Below are positions 52,586 to 61,463 of a DNA stretch of 64,000 bases, piece after piece. The notes under the pieces were generated by a model. It did not search any database, was not told the origin of the DNA, and worked only from the letters and a program-made list of their open reading frames with translations. Every line of letters starts with the position of its first letter. Position 1 is the stretch's first letter. Source of the DNA: Palsa-504 sp963753225 (GTDB lineage Bacteria > Actinomycetota > Actinomycetes > Streptosporangiales > Streptosporangiaceae); assembly GCA_963753225.1 (NCBI GenBank), contig CAVWBQ010000008.1:124001-188000 (forward strand), written 5' to 3'. Made by a program: the position numbers and the translations under genes.

Positions 52586-54491
52586 CCTGAGTTTCCGGGA
52601 TAAGTTGATCTTGGTCTGTTGAGGCGCCGGGTTCCGGCGGCCTTACCTGGGCAAACGGCGTTCTGGTGCTGGCTTGGGCGGGCCTGATAGTGTATTACCC
52701 ATATATGGCATCGATAGTGGGTAAGAAGCGCGGCGGGGCCACCTACTACTACCTGGTGGAGTCCGCCCGGGTGGGCGGCAAGCCGCGGATTACCTCCCAG
52801 GAGTACCTGGGTACGGCGGAGGAGCTGGCCGCGGCGATGCGCGGCGGCGGGCTCGGGCTGCCCGACCGCATCCAGCACAAGGACTTCGGGGCGGTCGCCG
52901 CCGCGTGGGGCGTGCTGGAGGACCTGGGCGTGGTACAGGTCATCGACGAGGTCGCCGGGGCGCGGCGCGCCGATGCCGGCGCCAGCACCGGGAGCTACCT
53001 GGCGCTGGCGGCGCTGAACCGGGTGGTTGCGCCGTGCTCGAAGCTGGGCTTCGCGGGCTGGTGGGCGAAGACGGCGGCGCCCCGGTTCGCCAAGATTCCC
53101 CCGGCGGTGCTGGATCACCGCCGGTTCTGGGATGCGATGCACGCCGTCACCGTGGAGGATCTGGCCGAGATCAGCCGCCGGATCGCGCTGGCGATCGTGG
53201 CATCCTTCAGGCTGGACTGCTCGTCGGTGGCGCTGGACATGACGAATTTCGCGACCTTCATCGACACCGGCAACGGCAGGGCGCCGATCGCCCAGCGCGG
53301 CAAGGCCAAGCAGAAACGCTCCGACCTGCGGCTAGTCGGGCTGGGCCTGGTGGTCACCCGGGACGGCGGGATCCCGCTGACCTGGCACGCCTACCCCGGC
53401 AACCGTCCCGATGTCACCCAGTTCCCCGCCATGATCAAGGCCCTGCGCGGCCAGTACGAGGCGATCACGGCGGCCTGCGGGCAGCAGCCCGCGGATATGA
53501 CCGTGGTCTTCGACGCCGGCCAGAACAGCGAGGACAACTTCGCGTTCCTGGCCGGCACCGGGCTGCACTACATCGGGTCGGTGCCCGCCAGCGACTGCCC
53601 GGACCTGACCGCCCTGCCCGCCTCGGCCCGCTCGGTGGTGGACCAGGAGCGCTTCGGCGGCCTGACCGGCTACGACACCCGGCGCGTCGTCTACGGCGCC
53701 GAGCGGCGGGCGATCCTCACCCACTCCCCGGAGCTGCATGAAAGCCAGGCCCGCGGGTTCACGGGGACCACCCTGGCCAAGGCCGGCAAGAAGCTCGACG
53801 AGCTGGCCGCCACCCTGGCCCGCGGCAAGACCCGCCGGCCGCGCGAGAAGGTGGAAGCCGAGATCGAAAAGATCACCGCCAAGCCGTGGGTACGCCGGGT
53901 CATCACCTGGCAGCTATCCGGCGAGCAGCCCAAAGACCTGCGCCTGACCTGGCAGCAAGACCCCAAAGCGCGCGCCGCCCTGGAAGACGAGATCTTCGGC
54001 AAGCACGTGCTGATCACCGGTCACGACGACTGGCCCGTGGCCGAGGTCGTCGCCGGCTACCGGTCCCAGTCCGAAGCCGAGTTCGGCTTCCGCCAGCTCA
54101 AAGACCCGCACGTGGTCTCCTTCAGCCCGATGTTCCACTGGACCCAGCACAACATCCGCGTCCACGTATTCACCTGCGTCCTGGCCCTGCAGATCGCCCA
54201 CCTGATGCGGCTGAAGGCCCGCCGCGCCGGGCTCGACCTGTCCGTGCGCGCCCTGCTCGGCGAGCTCGCCGGCATCGGCGAGACCATCCTGCTCTACCAA
54301 AACGACCGGGGCCTGCCCAGGGCCCACCGCATGCTCACCGACACCAGCCCGGTCCAGGACAAGCTCAGCGACATATTCGGCCTCGCCCGCTACGCCCCCA
54401 GGCGATGACATGGGTAATACACCCGACCGGCCACCGCGCATAACCTGACCAGCAGAAACACGCACAAGATCAACTTACCCCGGAAACTCGG
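52586..54491 (+). mobile_element. IS1634-family insertion sequence, 1,906 bp
   Basis: Flanked by a 5-bp direct repeat GCTAG (52581-52585 and 54492-54496). The ends are near-identical inverted repeats (CCTGAGTTTCCGGGATAAG on the left; the complement of CCGAGTTTCCGGGGTAAG on the right) that continue through GTTGATCTTG. A second, subterminal pair GTGTATTACCCAT (52690-52702 and, inverted, 54410-54422) hugs the transposase gene. The transposase frame is intact. It interrupts the KAP NTPase gene. Confidence 0.88.
52705..54408 (+). CDS. IS1634-family transposase
   Basis: 567 residues, full length. N-terminal MASIVGKKRGGATYYYLVES is typical of the family. The DDE core shows as SVALDMTNFATF (first Asp), MTVVFDAGQNSEDNFAFL (second) and YRSQSEAEFGFRQLKDP (Glu), ending with HNIRVHVFTCVLALQIAHLM. 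ATG 52705 was chosen over 52666, which lacks family residues. The intact frame and exact target duplication suggest a recent insertion. Confidence 0.9.
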   Translation: MASIVGKKRGGATYYYLVESARVGGKPRITSQEYLGTAEELAAAMRGGGLGLPDRIQHKDFGAVAAAWGVLEDLGVVQVIDEVAGARRADAGASTGSYLALAALNRVVAPCSKLGFAGWWAKTAAPRFAKIPPAVLDHRRFWDAMHAVTVEDLAEISRRIALAIVASFRLDCSSVALDMTNFATFIDTGNGRAPIAQRGKAKQKRSDLRLVGLGLVVTRDGGIPLTWHAYPGNRPDVTQFPAMIKALRGQYEAITAACGQQPADMTVVFDAGQNSEDNFAFLAGTGLHYIGSVPASDCPDLTALPASARSVVDQERFGGLTGYDTRRVVYGAERRAILTHSPELHESQARGFTGTTLAKAGKKLDELAATLARGKTRRPREKVEAEIEKITAKPWVRRVITWQLSGEQPKDLRLTWQQDPKARAALEDEIFGKHVLITGHDDWPVAEVVAGYRSQSEAEFGFRQLKDPHVVSFSPMFHWTQHNIRVHVFTCVLALQIAHLMRLKARRAGLDLSVRALLGELAGIGETILLYQNDRGLPRAHRMLTDTSPVQDKLSDIFGLARYAPRR

Positions 54492-54973
54492 GCTAGGGCG
54501 GCGCCGACGTCGTAGCTGACGGTCACCGCTCCGGGCAGGCCAAGCTGGGCGGTCAGTCCGGTCGCCAGGGCCCGGACAACCGAGCCAACCCGGACGGCGA
54601 TCGACCGGATCTTCTCCCTGCTGTCCTTGCTGCTGCCAGGGGCATCGGCACCGCGCACCAGAGCCGCGCGGATGGTATCGAGAAGCGGGATCAGCAACTG
54701 CGGCTCGCGCTCGAACCGCCAGGCATTGAAGTCGGCCACGACGATGCCTGGCTCAGCCACGAGGTGCCCCCTAATCGCCTGCATCAGCGTCGTCTTGCCC
54801 GAGCCCCACCCGCCGAAGATCCCGACCGCGAAGCGGGGCTCGCTCTGCTTAATGATCGTCGCTAGCGCCTGGCCAGTCTGCTCGTAACCGAGCGCCGGGC
54901 TTGCGGTCGGACCGTCCAGCAGGATTCGGCCAGAAACACTGCTACCCATGCCCGGCTGCCCCGTCGCGGCCAT
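54492..54973 (-). pseudogene. KAP-family P-loop NTPase, 5' fragment
   Basis: Begins at ATG 54973 with GAGGGGAG just upstream and contains Walker A FGGWGSGKTTLMQAI (about residues 53-67) and IVVADFNAWRFEREPQLLIP, the KAP N-WxF motif. The frame runs out in the IS1634 inverted repeat at 54470. The start overlaps the end of the radical SAM gene by about 30 bp, so translation was coupled. The rest of the protein is at 51356-52585. Confidence 0.85.
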
Positions 54974-56516
54974 GGCCACTCCCCTCGCGGAGGCCTGCCT
55001 CAGCCTCCAGGTGCCAGCCGTACTTCAGTATCCGCAAGCCCTCCAAGCGTAGCGCCTGCGGGTAGATCGCCTTATAGATATTGCAATTGGGCGACTTCAC
55101 ATCATATCTTCCGGTCGCCCGGAAGGTCGCGACCGAGCACCCTCCCGAACACCAGTAGCGCCATCGGCAATCCCGGCATCCCTCTTTCTCATCGACAAGC
55201 AGATTGAGTGTTGTCGTCGTGTCCCGGCGGACCAGGTCAAGCGGGTCGTCGCGGAAAACATCGCCGAGAGTGCGCTCAATCTCCATGTGGCATTTCGCCA
55301 CTTTCCCGTTCTGGTCGATGACCACGTAGTCGTGGCCGACTCCGCACGAGTGCTGTCGTGGCTCGAGCAGCTGGCCGCGGTCCAAGATTGATCCGAGAAC
55401 GCTCCACCTCGGCATGTCCTGCCTGATGACCTCGAAAGTTTCCACCAGCGCCGAGATCATGTCGCGCTCTTCGTATTGAAGGTCGGCGAAGGTGGCCGCG
55501 CAGTCGTTGTCGCGGAAGAAATTCAGGCTGAAGCTCAGCTGCCGGTCCAGTGCGTAACGCACGACCTCGGGAACTCCCCGCGCGTTGCGGCTCGTAATAG
55601 TGATAGACAGGTGCGGCGGGTGCCCTTGCTCCAGCAGTTCGCCGATGGTGGCGTCGACGAACCGGAACGACCCCTTGCCGCTGACGAAAGGGCGCTGAAC
55701 GTCGTGCTGGTCGCCAACGCCGTCCAGCGAGATCATCACCCGGATCTGCTCCGCCTTGAGCAGCTGCACGAGCGCTGGCGGCAGAGAAACGCCATTGCTG
55801 AGCAGCGTCGCCTGCAGGTTCAGTCCGTACTCGCCGGCCTGAGCCTTGGCGTACTCGTGCATCGTCAGCAAGTGCCGGGAGTGCAGACTGGCCTCGCCGC
55901 CTGCGTATTTGAGCTTGACCGCCTCGAATCCGTTCGCCCGCGCCGATCGCATGACGGCCGCTATCGACGCACGCCACACCGACTCGCTCATCCCGTCGTT
56001 TGACTTGCTGATGTAGCAGTACGGGCAGCGCAAGTTGCACGCGTTCGTCACATGCAGCCAGGCCGTCAGCACCTTGCCCGGCGCGAATTGGGGTCGCTGG
56101 GACTCTCCAGCGGGATGGATCATACCGAGAGCAGCCAGGCGGTTGCAGACATCAGCAAAGTCCGATCGGTCCTGTTTCGCGGCCGTGCGCGCGGTACGGA
56201 TCGTCACTGGCTGCCGGAAACCAGCGAAGACGGCGAAGGCCGACTCATTGAGAACAACGACTCCGCCGTTTCCAACCGGATTGAACAGCAGCCAGTGCCG
56301 CGAGTCCAGGCGTATCTCAGTGACCTCCTGGCCCCGCACCCAGGTACTCTCGTCGGTCATCGCCCCGGCGGCCACTGGAGTCAGCGCAGGAACGCCGCCC
56401 GCTTCGCTGACCGGGCAGGCACAATCCTCGCAGCTATGCACCATCAAGGCCTGAGCGTCCGGCAAGTCAAACGTAGACAGCACGAGGGGACGTTCCGCCG
56501 GCCCAACTGATGACAT
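54942..56516 (-). CDS. Radical SAM/SPASM enzyme with N-terminal RRE-like region
   Basis: 524 residues. The radical SAM cluster is CNLRCPYC (Cys160, 164, 167), with LKYAGGEASLHSRHLL (GGE motif) and VMISLDGVGDQHD. The SPASM region has QHSCGVGHDYVVIDQNGK, AKCHMEIE and GCRDCRWRYWCSGGC for auxiliary clusters. Residues 70-135 (HWLLFNPVGNGGVVVLNESA to DVCNRLAALGMI) resemble a PqqD-like RiPP recognition element. The first 50 residues are Cys-containing (CEDCACP). Such enzymes crosslink or otherwise mature ribosomal peptides. No separate precursor gene is seen. The third gene of the TIR operon. Confidence 0.9.
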   Translation of the reverse strand: MSSVGPAERPLVLSTFDLPDAQALMVHSCEDCACPVSEAGGVPALTPVAAGAMTDESTWVRGQEVTEIRLDSRHWLLFNPVGNGGVVVLNESAFAVFAGFRQPVTIRTARTAAKQDRSDFADVCNRLAALGMIHPAGESQRPQFAPGKVLTAWLHVTNACNLRCPYCYISKSNDGMSESVWRASIAAVMRSARANGFEAVKLKYAGGEASLHSRHLLTMHEYAKAQAGEYGLNLQATLLSNGVSLPPALVQLLKAEQIRVMISLDGVGDQHDVQRPFVSGKGSFRFVDATIGELLEQGHPPHLSITITSRNARGVPEVVRYALDRQLSFSLNFFRDNDCAATFADLQYEERDMISALVETFEVIRQDMPRWSVLGSILDRGQLLEPRQHSCGVGHDYVVIDQNGKVAKCHMEIERTLGDVFRDDPLDLVRRDTTTTLNLLVDEKEGCRDCRWRYWCSGGCSVATFRATGRYDVKSPNCNIYKAIYPQALRLEGLRILKYGWHLEAEAGLREGSGHGRDGAAGHG

Positions 56517-56603
56517 CTTCCACGCCTCTCTGGACAGCGGAACAGACGATTGAATGTGGCAAACACCTTATAAGCCAGCGCGCCTTGCTGGCTGACAACC
56601 GAG

Positions 56604-57766
56604 CTAGTACAGTCCCGCGATCCCAGCCAGCAGCAGATCAGAACCTCCGGGCGGCTCACTCCATTCTCGGCTGAACTGCTGCAGCCATTGGACGCGAATA
56701 TCGGGCGGCAGCTCCTGGAACAGCCCGTGGAACACCTCGAATTGCCTTGGAATGGTCGTCGCGCCAGAGGAGCCCATTTGCCCGCTGGCGATGAGGGCGA
56801 AGCCGCGGGTGTAGAAATCAAGAGCCTTATCGAGACGCCCCGCATTGTTATCAGCCTGCCAGGCCCGCACCTGCAGATTGCCCTGGACGACTAGCCACCG
56901 CCCCCTCAGGTCAGGGTACTGGTATTCGTCGGCGGCTTGCCCGACCTCAGCCGAAAATTCGGCGATTCCGTCGCGATAGGCCGGGTTGCCGGTTTCCCGC
57001 CAGGCCGCATAGCTCAATTCCACATATTCAATCAGATTGGCGAACCAGAACCAGCCGTCGGATAGCTCCTTGGCCGCCTCGATCCCCAGTCGCAGATACT
57101 CGAGTCCGCGATCTCGGTCTTTCGTGCCAAAAATTCGGCCGGCCCGATTCAGGGCAGACGGGTAGCCTCGCTCGAAATCATGGCAGATATCCAGCGCCAG
57201 GGTGATAAGCCGGGCCGCCTGCGCTAGCTGATCGTGCTCCTGGGTGAGGACGACGTCGGCCCGGCTCGCCTGAAACAGGCAGATGGCCTGTTCTTGATAG
57301 ATAATGCCCAGCCAGGACCAGTCCAGATGTTCCTGGAAGATCTCCTCGGCGCGCTCGTACGCGTGCCAGGCTTTCCTGAATTCCCGCTCGTACCGGTACA
57401 CCTCACCGCGGACGCTCTGCGATATGGCCTCGCCTTGTCTGTTCTCTAGCCATTGCCGCACCATGATCGCGCTCCGAACGAGATTCGCGCCCGCGCGGTA
57501 GAAACCCTGGAGCCCTTTCACGTAGGCCCAGTTAGTCTGTATCGACGCCACCTCGTCGAGTACCTCGTCAGAAGCGCCCGCGGCCTGATAATCAGCAACC
57601 GCGCTCAGCGCCTCCCGGTAAGCGCTGTCCGCGTCGCGCCACATTCCCTGGTGGCGGTAGAAGAACCCGAGCTCGTTCTGAGCCTCCGCGATGTATTTGT
57701 AGCTTTCCGGCGGCGGTAGCTCACTTGCCTGCGCCAGCGCCCGCTCAAAGTGCGCGAGGCCCTGGC
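56604..57766 (-). pseudogene. AAA-TPR protein, 3' (TPR) fragment, split by ISL3
   Basis: Helical repeat region: LAHFERALAQASELPPPESY, KYIAEAQNELGFFYRHQGMW, RYEREFRKAWHAYERAEEIF, ALDICHDFERGYPSALNRAG and others give about eight TPR-like hairpins. The frame is open from the ISL3 end at 57766, with no start codon or ribosome site at its edge; the ATG at 57644 is internal. Removing 57767-59668 and one GCCCTGGC joins it in frame to the ATPase fragment (SQG then LAHFER), giving a 982-residue protein. Confidence 0.85.
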
Positions 57767-57932
57767 GGGTCTCCGTACTTAACCGGGGTGCCGCCGATCC
57801 GGCCCCTGCGCCCGGCCCATCCTGATCCTGCCGGCCGCACCTACGGCGCCCTGGCCGCTGCCCCGCTCCTGGCTACCGTCCGTGATCCGCTGCGGCGCGG
57901 CTCCCTCCTGCCGTACCGGGCGGCGCGGGTGG
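57767..57932. repeat. ISL3 left terminal inverted repeat, 166 bp
   Basis: Identical to the reverse complement of 59503-59668 over its full length. It encodes the C-terminal Arg-rich tail of the transposase on the minus strand. Confidence 0.92.
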
Positions 57933-59250
57933 TGGCCATGCGGACCCGGCGGGCCTGGTTCTGCGGGTTGGCGAATCCGCGGGCATTCCTGGCGACAAGT
58001 TTCGCGGTGCGGTTATGCGCTTCTGCTTTCGCGTTCGAGTAGCCCGTCAGCACGGCGTCGATGACCGGCTGCTGCCATTTATCTATCGTCTTGGCGAGGG
58101 TTTTTATCTCGGTGACGCTGTCGTTGTCCGCGCACCATATGTAGAAGCTGGCGAGCTTGTCGCGGACCGCGCTGGGCGCGGGGGTGACATGGGTGCGGGT
58201 GGCGCGCAGGGCGAGCAGGTCGCGCAGGTGCTCTTTGGCGATCCAGACGGCGGCGATCTGCTGGCCGTCCGCGTCGGCGTCCAGCACGCCGATGATGACG
58301 GCCAGGTGGTCCGGGTCCAGGTTCTCGATGTTGTAGCGGAGCATGTAGTGCAGCGGGCGGGGCAGCCCGAGCTCCTCATGCGCGTGCTGGGTGCGGTAGC
58401 CCAGCCGCCGGAACGCCTCGTCTATCTTCCTGTTAGCGAGTTTTACCAGGTGAAAGGCGTCAGCTACCAGGGTCACGCCGGCGGGGGCGCCGGAGCGGTA
58501 AGTGGCCGACATGTCCATCGCCAGGTACCGCAGCGTCCCGGCGTGCCCGGCGAGCAGGTCCTTCTCGGCGGTGGCGGTGCGGCCCTCGGCCAGGCCCAGG
58601 GTGCCGCCGGCGTCCAGGTCCACCAGGTGGGTGAGCCATTCGGAGCGGGTCCGGGTGACTTCGCCGGTCTCCGGGTCGGTGCGGTCGGCGGGGGCGCCGC
58701 GGCGGAACTCATCGACCCCGGCCGCCTGGACTGGGTCCTGCCGTTCGTCCAGGCCGGCGAGCTGCTCATCGGCGTAGGCGGTGAAGGCGCGGGCGGCGGT
58801 GCGGTCTGAGACGCCGTAACGGCGCGCCGCGGCCGCGGCGGGCGTCAGGTCATCGCCGACGGCCTCGCCCAGGCAAGTCCGCAGCCGGGAGGTCAGCCGG
58901 GCCCGGCGCTTGACGGCCGGCAGCCATTCGGTGAAAGCTCCCTGCTCGCAGCCGGGTGTGTCGCAATGCCAGCGGGTCTTGCGCCAGTCCAGCAGGACCT
59001 GCCGGTCCCCGGTGAACACGTCGCGGGGCGCGGTCCGGGGACGCTCCTTGACCCGGGTGGCCGCCTTGCCGCACCGCGGGCAGCAGCGCGCGGCCTCGAA
59101 GGCGGGATCGGTGATCACCTCCACCAGGGTCTGCCCGTCCGGCGTCTCAGTCACCGCGGTGACCAGCAGCCCGCGGATCCCCAGCAGGACCGTCGCCGCG
59201 GCGCAGGCCGGCGCGAGTTGCGCGGGCCCGGCCGAGCCGGTACCGTCCAT
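57841..59250 (-). CDS. ISL3-family transposase
   Basis: 469 residues, full length. N-terminal zinc-binding CCPRCGKAATRVKERPRTAP and RWHCDTPGCEQGAF, then a helix-turn-helix (AAARRYGVSDRTAARAF), then the DDE core with AGVDEFRRG, MDMSATYRSGAPAGVTLVAD (second Asp in VADAFHLVKLAN) and the Glu in GYSNAKAEAHNRTAKLVAR. The frame is intact. The tail after ARRVRMATTRAARY is encoded by the long inverted repeat. Confidence 0.92.
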   Translation of the reverse strand: MDGTGSAGPAQLAPACAAATVLLGIRGLLVTAVTETPDGQTLVEVITDPAFEAARCCPRCGKAATRVKERPRTAPRDVFTGDRQVLLDWRKTRWHCDTPGCEQGAFTEWLPAVKRRARLTSRLRTCLGEAVGDDLTPAAAAARRYGVSDRTAARAFTAYADEQLAGLDERQDPVQAAGVDEFRRGAPADRTDPETGEVTRTRSEWLTHLVDLDAGGTLGLAEGRTATAEKDLLAGHAGTLRYLAMDMSATYRSGAPAGVTLVADAFHLVKLANRKIDEAFRRLGYRTQHAHEELGLPRPLHYMLRYNIENLDPDHLAVIIGVLDADADGQQIAAVWIAKEHLRDLLALRATRTHVTPAPSAVRDKLASFYIWCADNDSVTEIKTLAKTIDKWQQPVIDAVLTGYSNAKAEAHNRTAKLVARNARGFANPQNQARRVRMATTRAARYGRREPRRSGSRTVARSGAAARAP

Positions 59251-59502
59251 CGGTGGCGGTTCCTTTTGCGGATTTGCGTTTCCTGGTCGAAACGAGAATC
59301 CCCGGGGAACCGCCCTTTGTCTGCAAGCTGCAGTAATTCACAGGCGAATTCGTGGATATGTGGACAGGGCGCGCGTAATTCACCGGCCCGGAGCGCACGG
59401 GAATAGGAAAGCCGGTTGAAAACCGGACGGCGCGCCTGCTCGGGGGCGGATGAGGGAAACCGGCGCGGGAATGGCGGCAGCGGCAGACTGGCCCACGATT
59501 CT

Positions 59503-59668
59503 CCACCCGCGCCGCCCGGTACGGCAGGAGGGAGCCGCGCCGCAGCGGATCACGGACGGTAGCCAGGAGCGGGGCAGCGGCCAGGGCGCCGTAGGTGCGG
59601 CCGGCAGGATCAGGATGGGCCGGGCGCAGGGGCCGGATCGGCGGCACCCCGGTTAAGTACGGAGACCC
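59503..59668. repeat. ISL3 right terminal inverted repeat, 166 bp
   Basis: Mirror copy of 57767-57932 with no mismatch. It lies upstream of the transposase gene. The remaining 250 bp (59251-59502) between it and the transposase start are non-coding. Confidence 0.92.
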
Positions 59669-61462
59669 GCCCTGGCTTGCCTGCCCGGAGATACGCATGC
59701 AGGCATTGCCCAGCAGAATGGACAGCTGGTGGCTATGGGCGAACTCCATATCCGTGGCGGGCAGGCTCTCCAGCAGTTCCTTAGCCGCAGCCGACAGCTC
59801 GCGGTCGATGAGATAATCGGCGGTGCTCAGGCCGATCTCGCGGTGCAGCCGGGGCCGGGCGGCCAGCCACCTGTGAAAGTTGGCTACGACGTCACCGATG
59901 ACGTCTCCGAGGGGATAGCGGAACTTGTCGGGCAGCAGGCGCTGCATCTCCAGCGTCAGCAAGTCCGCGAAGGGAACATCGCGGTCCCGCTTCGCCGCTT
60001 CCAGCCAGTCGAGGTACTGCGCGCAGCCCGCTTCGAAGTTACACAGCAGCTGGTAGATCAGACCGGCCGCCTTGAGCTGGTCCAGGTCACGCTTGCGGAC
60101 CTCGAGCGCCGCCACCCGGGCGACAAAATCGCCCTCGGCGGCCGCCCAGTACCGCGCCTCGTCGTCCTGGCCGGTCGCGTGGTCAAGGTCTCGTAGCTGC
60201 CGGTCCAGCTCGGCGTGTTCGGCCGCGAGGTCCTGTTGCGACCCGCGCGTGGCGCGTGCATAGATGGCCGCCGCTCGCTCCCAGAGTTCCTGACGCCAGT
60301 GGAGGTCCTGGTCATGAACCGGGATGATGCGCCGACCGAGTTCCTCGGCGACGGCGTCATGCAGCGTCACGTACCGGCTGTTGGCCCGCGGGCGGATCCA
60401 CGGCGTGCGCAGCAGCCGCTCCCATGCCTCCTGCCAGCTGTCCACATCCGGGGGCAGCCGCTTGTCCGCCATCAGCTCCTGCCAGATCTCCTGGTTGGCG
60501 CTCTCCCGCGCGACGGCAAGCCGCTTGATCGCCTCGTGCCAGAAGTCGACTCCCCGGTACGGCGCGACCAGCCGCCGCTTGAATGCCTCGTGGAGCAACT
60601 GCCCTTCCGGTGGCGGATCGCCCTCGAAGGGCAGCACCGCCTGGATCTCCGCCAGCGGAACATTCGTCTCTTCCGGCATTCCTATCTCGTTGAGATAGGA
60701 AACCGTGAAGGCCAGCCACAGCGGTTGCCCGTGGGCAAGCAGGGCGAGCTTGGTTCTCTCCTCGTCGGTGATGCCGGGGTACACGCTGCTGGCGTTGAGG
60801 TAGGCGAACGAGGCCTCCTGGGAGAACCTCCCTAGCCAGACCGGGCGGACCGGCATCCCTCGATGCGGGTCTTCCAGCTCGTTCCTAATGGGATCGGAGA
60901 CCGTGCCCTCGTCGGGCTGCGGACGTCCGGACAGGATGAATAGAGTGGCGGGCAGGGATTTCATCCATTGGGTCATCGTGAACAGCAGGTACATGCCGCG
61001 GATGGCCTCGACCGTGTCCAAGGTGACGACAACCGTCTTGCCGGTCGATGTTACAAATTCCGAATAGCATTCTTGGAATATTCGCTTGACTCGGCCGAGT
61101 CGGCTGATAACCTTGGCACCCGGCTGCGGCTGGGCATATCCGGAAGGGCGGGAAAGATACCTGAAGTATGGGCCGAAGAATTGCCGCTCCGGGTCTAGCT
61201 GGAGCGCAACGTATTGTTCCAGGTTGGACAGCAGCCAGTATTCTGGGTTATCGACGTCGATGGCATTCAGCCAGACCGTCTGCTCAGTCGCGGGGCGCGA
61301 GCGCGCGAGTTGCCGCACAAGGGTGGTTTTCCCGCTGCCGCCCGGGCCGTACAGCAGCACCGCGCGGCTGCGGCCGTCCGCCTTGACCTGCTCGGCCTCC
61401 TGCAGGATGAGCCGCTCTTCGTCTCGGGGGATATAGCCGGGAAACAGGGCATCCTCGTTCAC
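59669..61462 (-). pseudogene. AAA-TPR protein, 5' (ATPase) fragment
   Basis: From GTG 61462. Walker A is LLYGPGGSGKTTLVRQLA (about residues 37-54), Walker B KTVVVTLDTVEAIRGMYLLF, and a sensor-like TLFILSGRPQ follows. Then come winged-helix-like and TPR-like helices to LGNACMRISGQASQ, where the ISL3 element begins. The frame continues in the IS to 59147 with unrelated residues. One nucleotide separates the GTG from the stop of the TIR gene, so translation was coupled. A STAND/AAA sensor ATPase is the best description. Confidence 0.85.
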
Positions 61463-61463
61463 G

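Larger units (their letters stand above)
57767..59668 (-). mobile_element. ISL3-family insertion sequence with 166-bp perfect inverted repeats
   Basis: 1,902 bp. An 8-bp target duplication GCCCTGGC flanks it (57759-57766 and 59669-59676), as expected for ISL3. The terminal inverted repeats begin GGGTCTCCGTAC and are identical over 166 bp (57767-57932 and 59503-59668), far longer than the 15-40 bp usual in this family. One intact transposase gene is present; its last 30 codons lie inside the left repeat. Confidence 0.92.

Noticed and set aside
59251..59668. Continuation of the AAA ATPase frame through the ISL3 element to 59147
   Set aside because: Residues after SQG are encoded by the ISL3 repeat; the true continuation is at 57758, shown by the 8-bp duplication.
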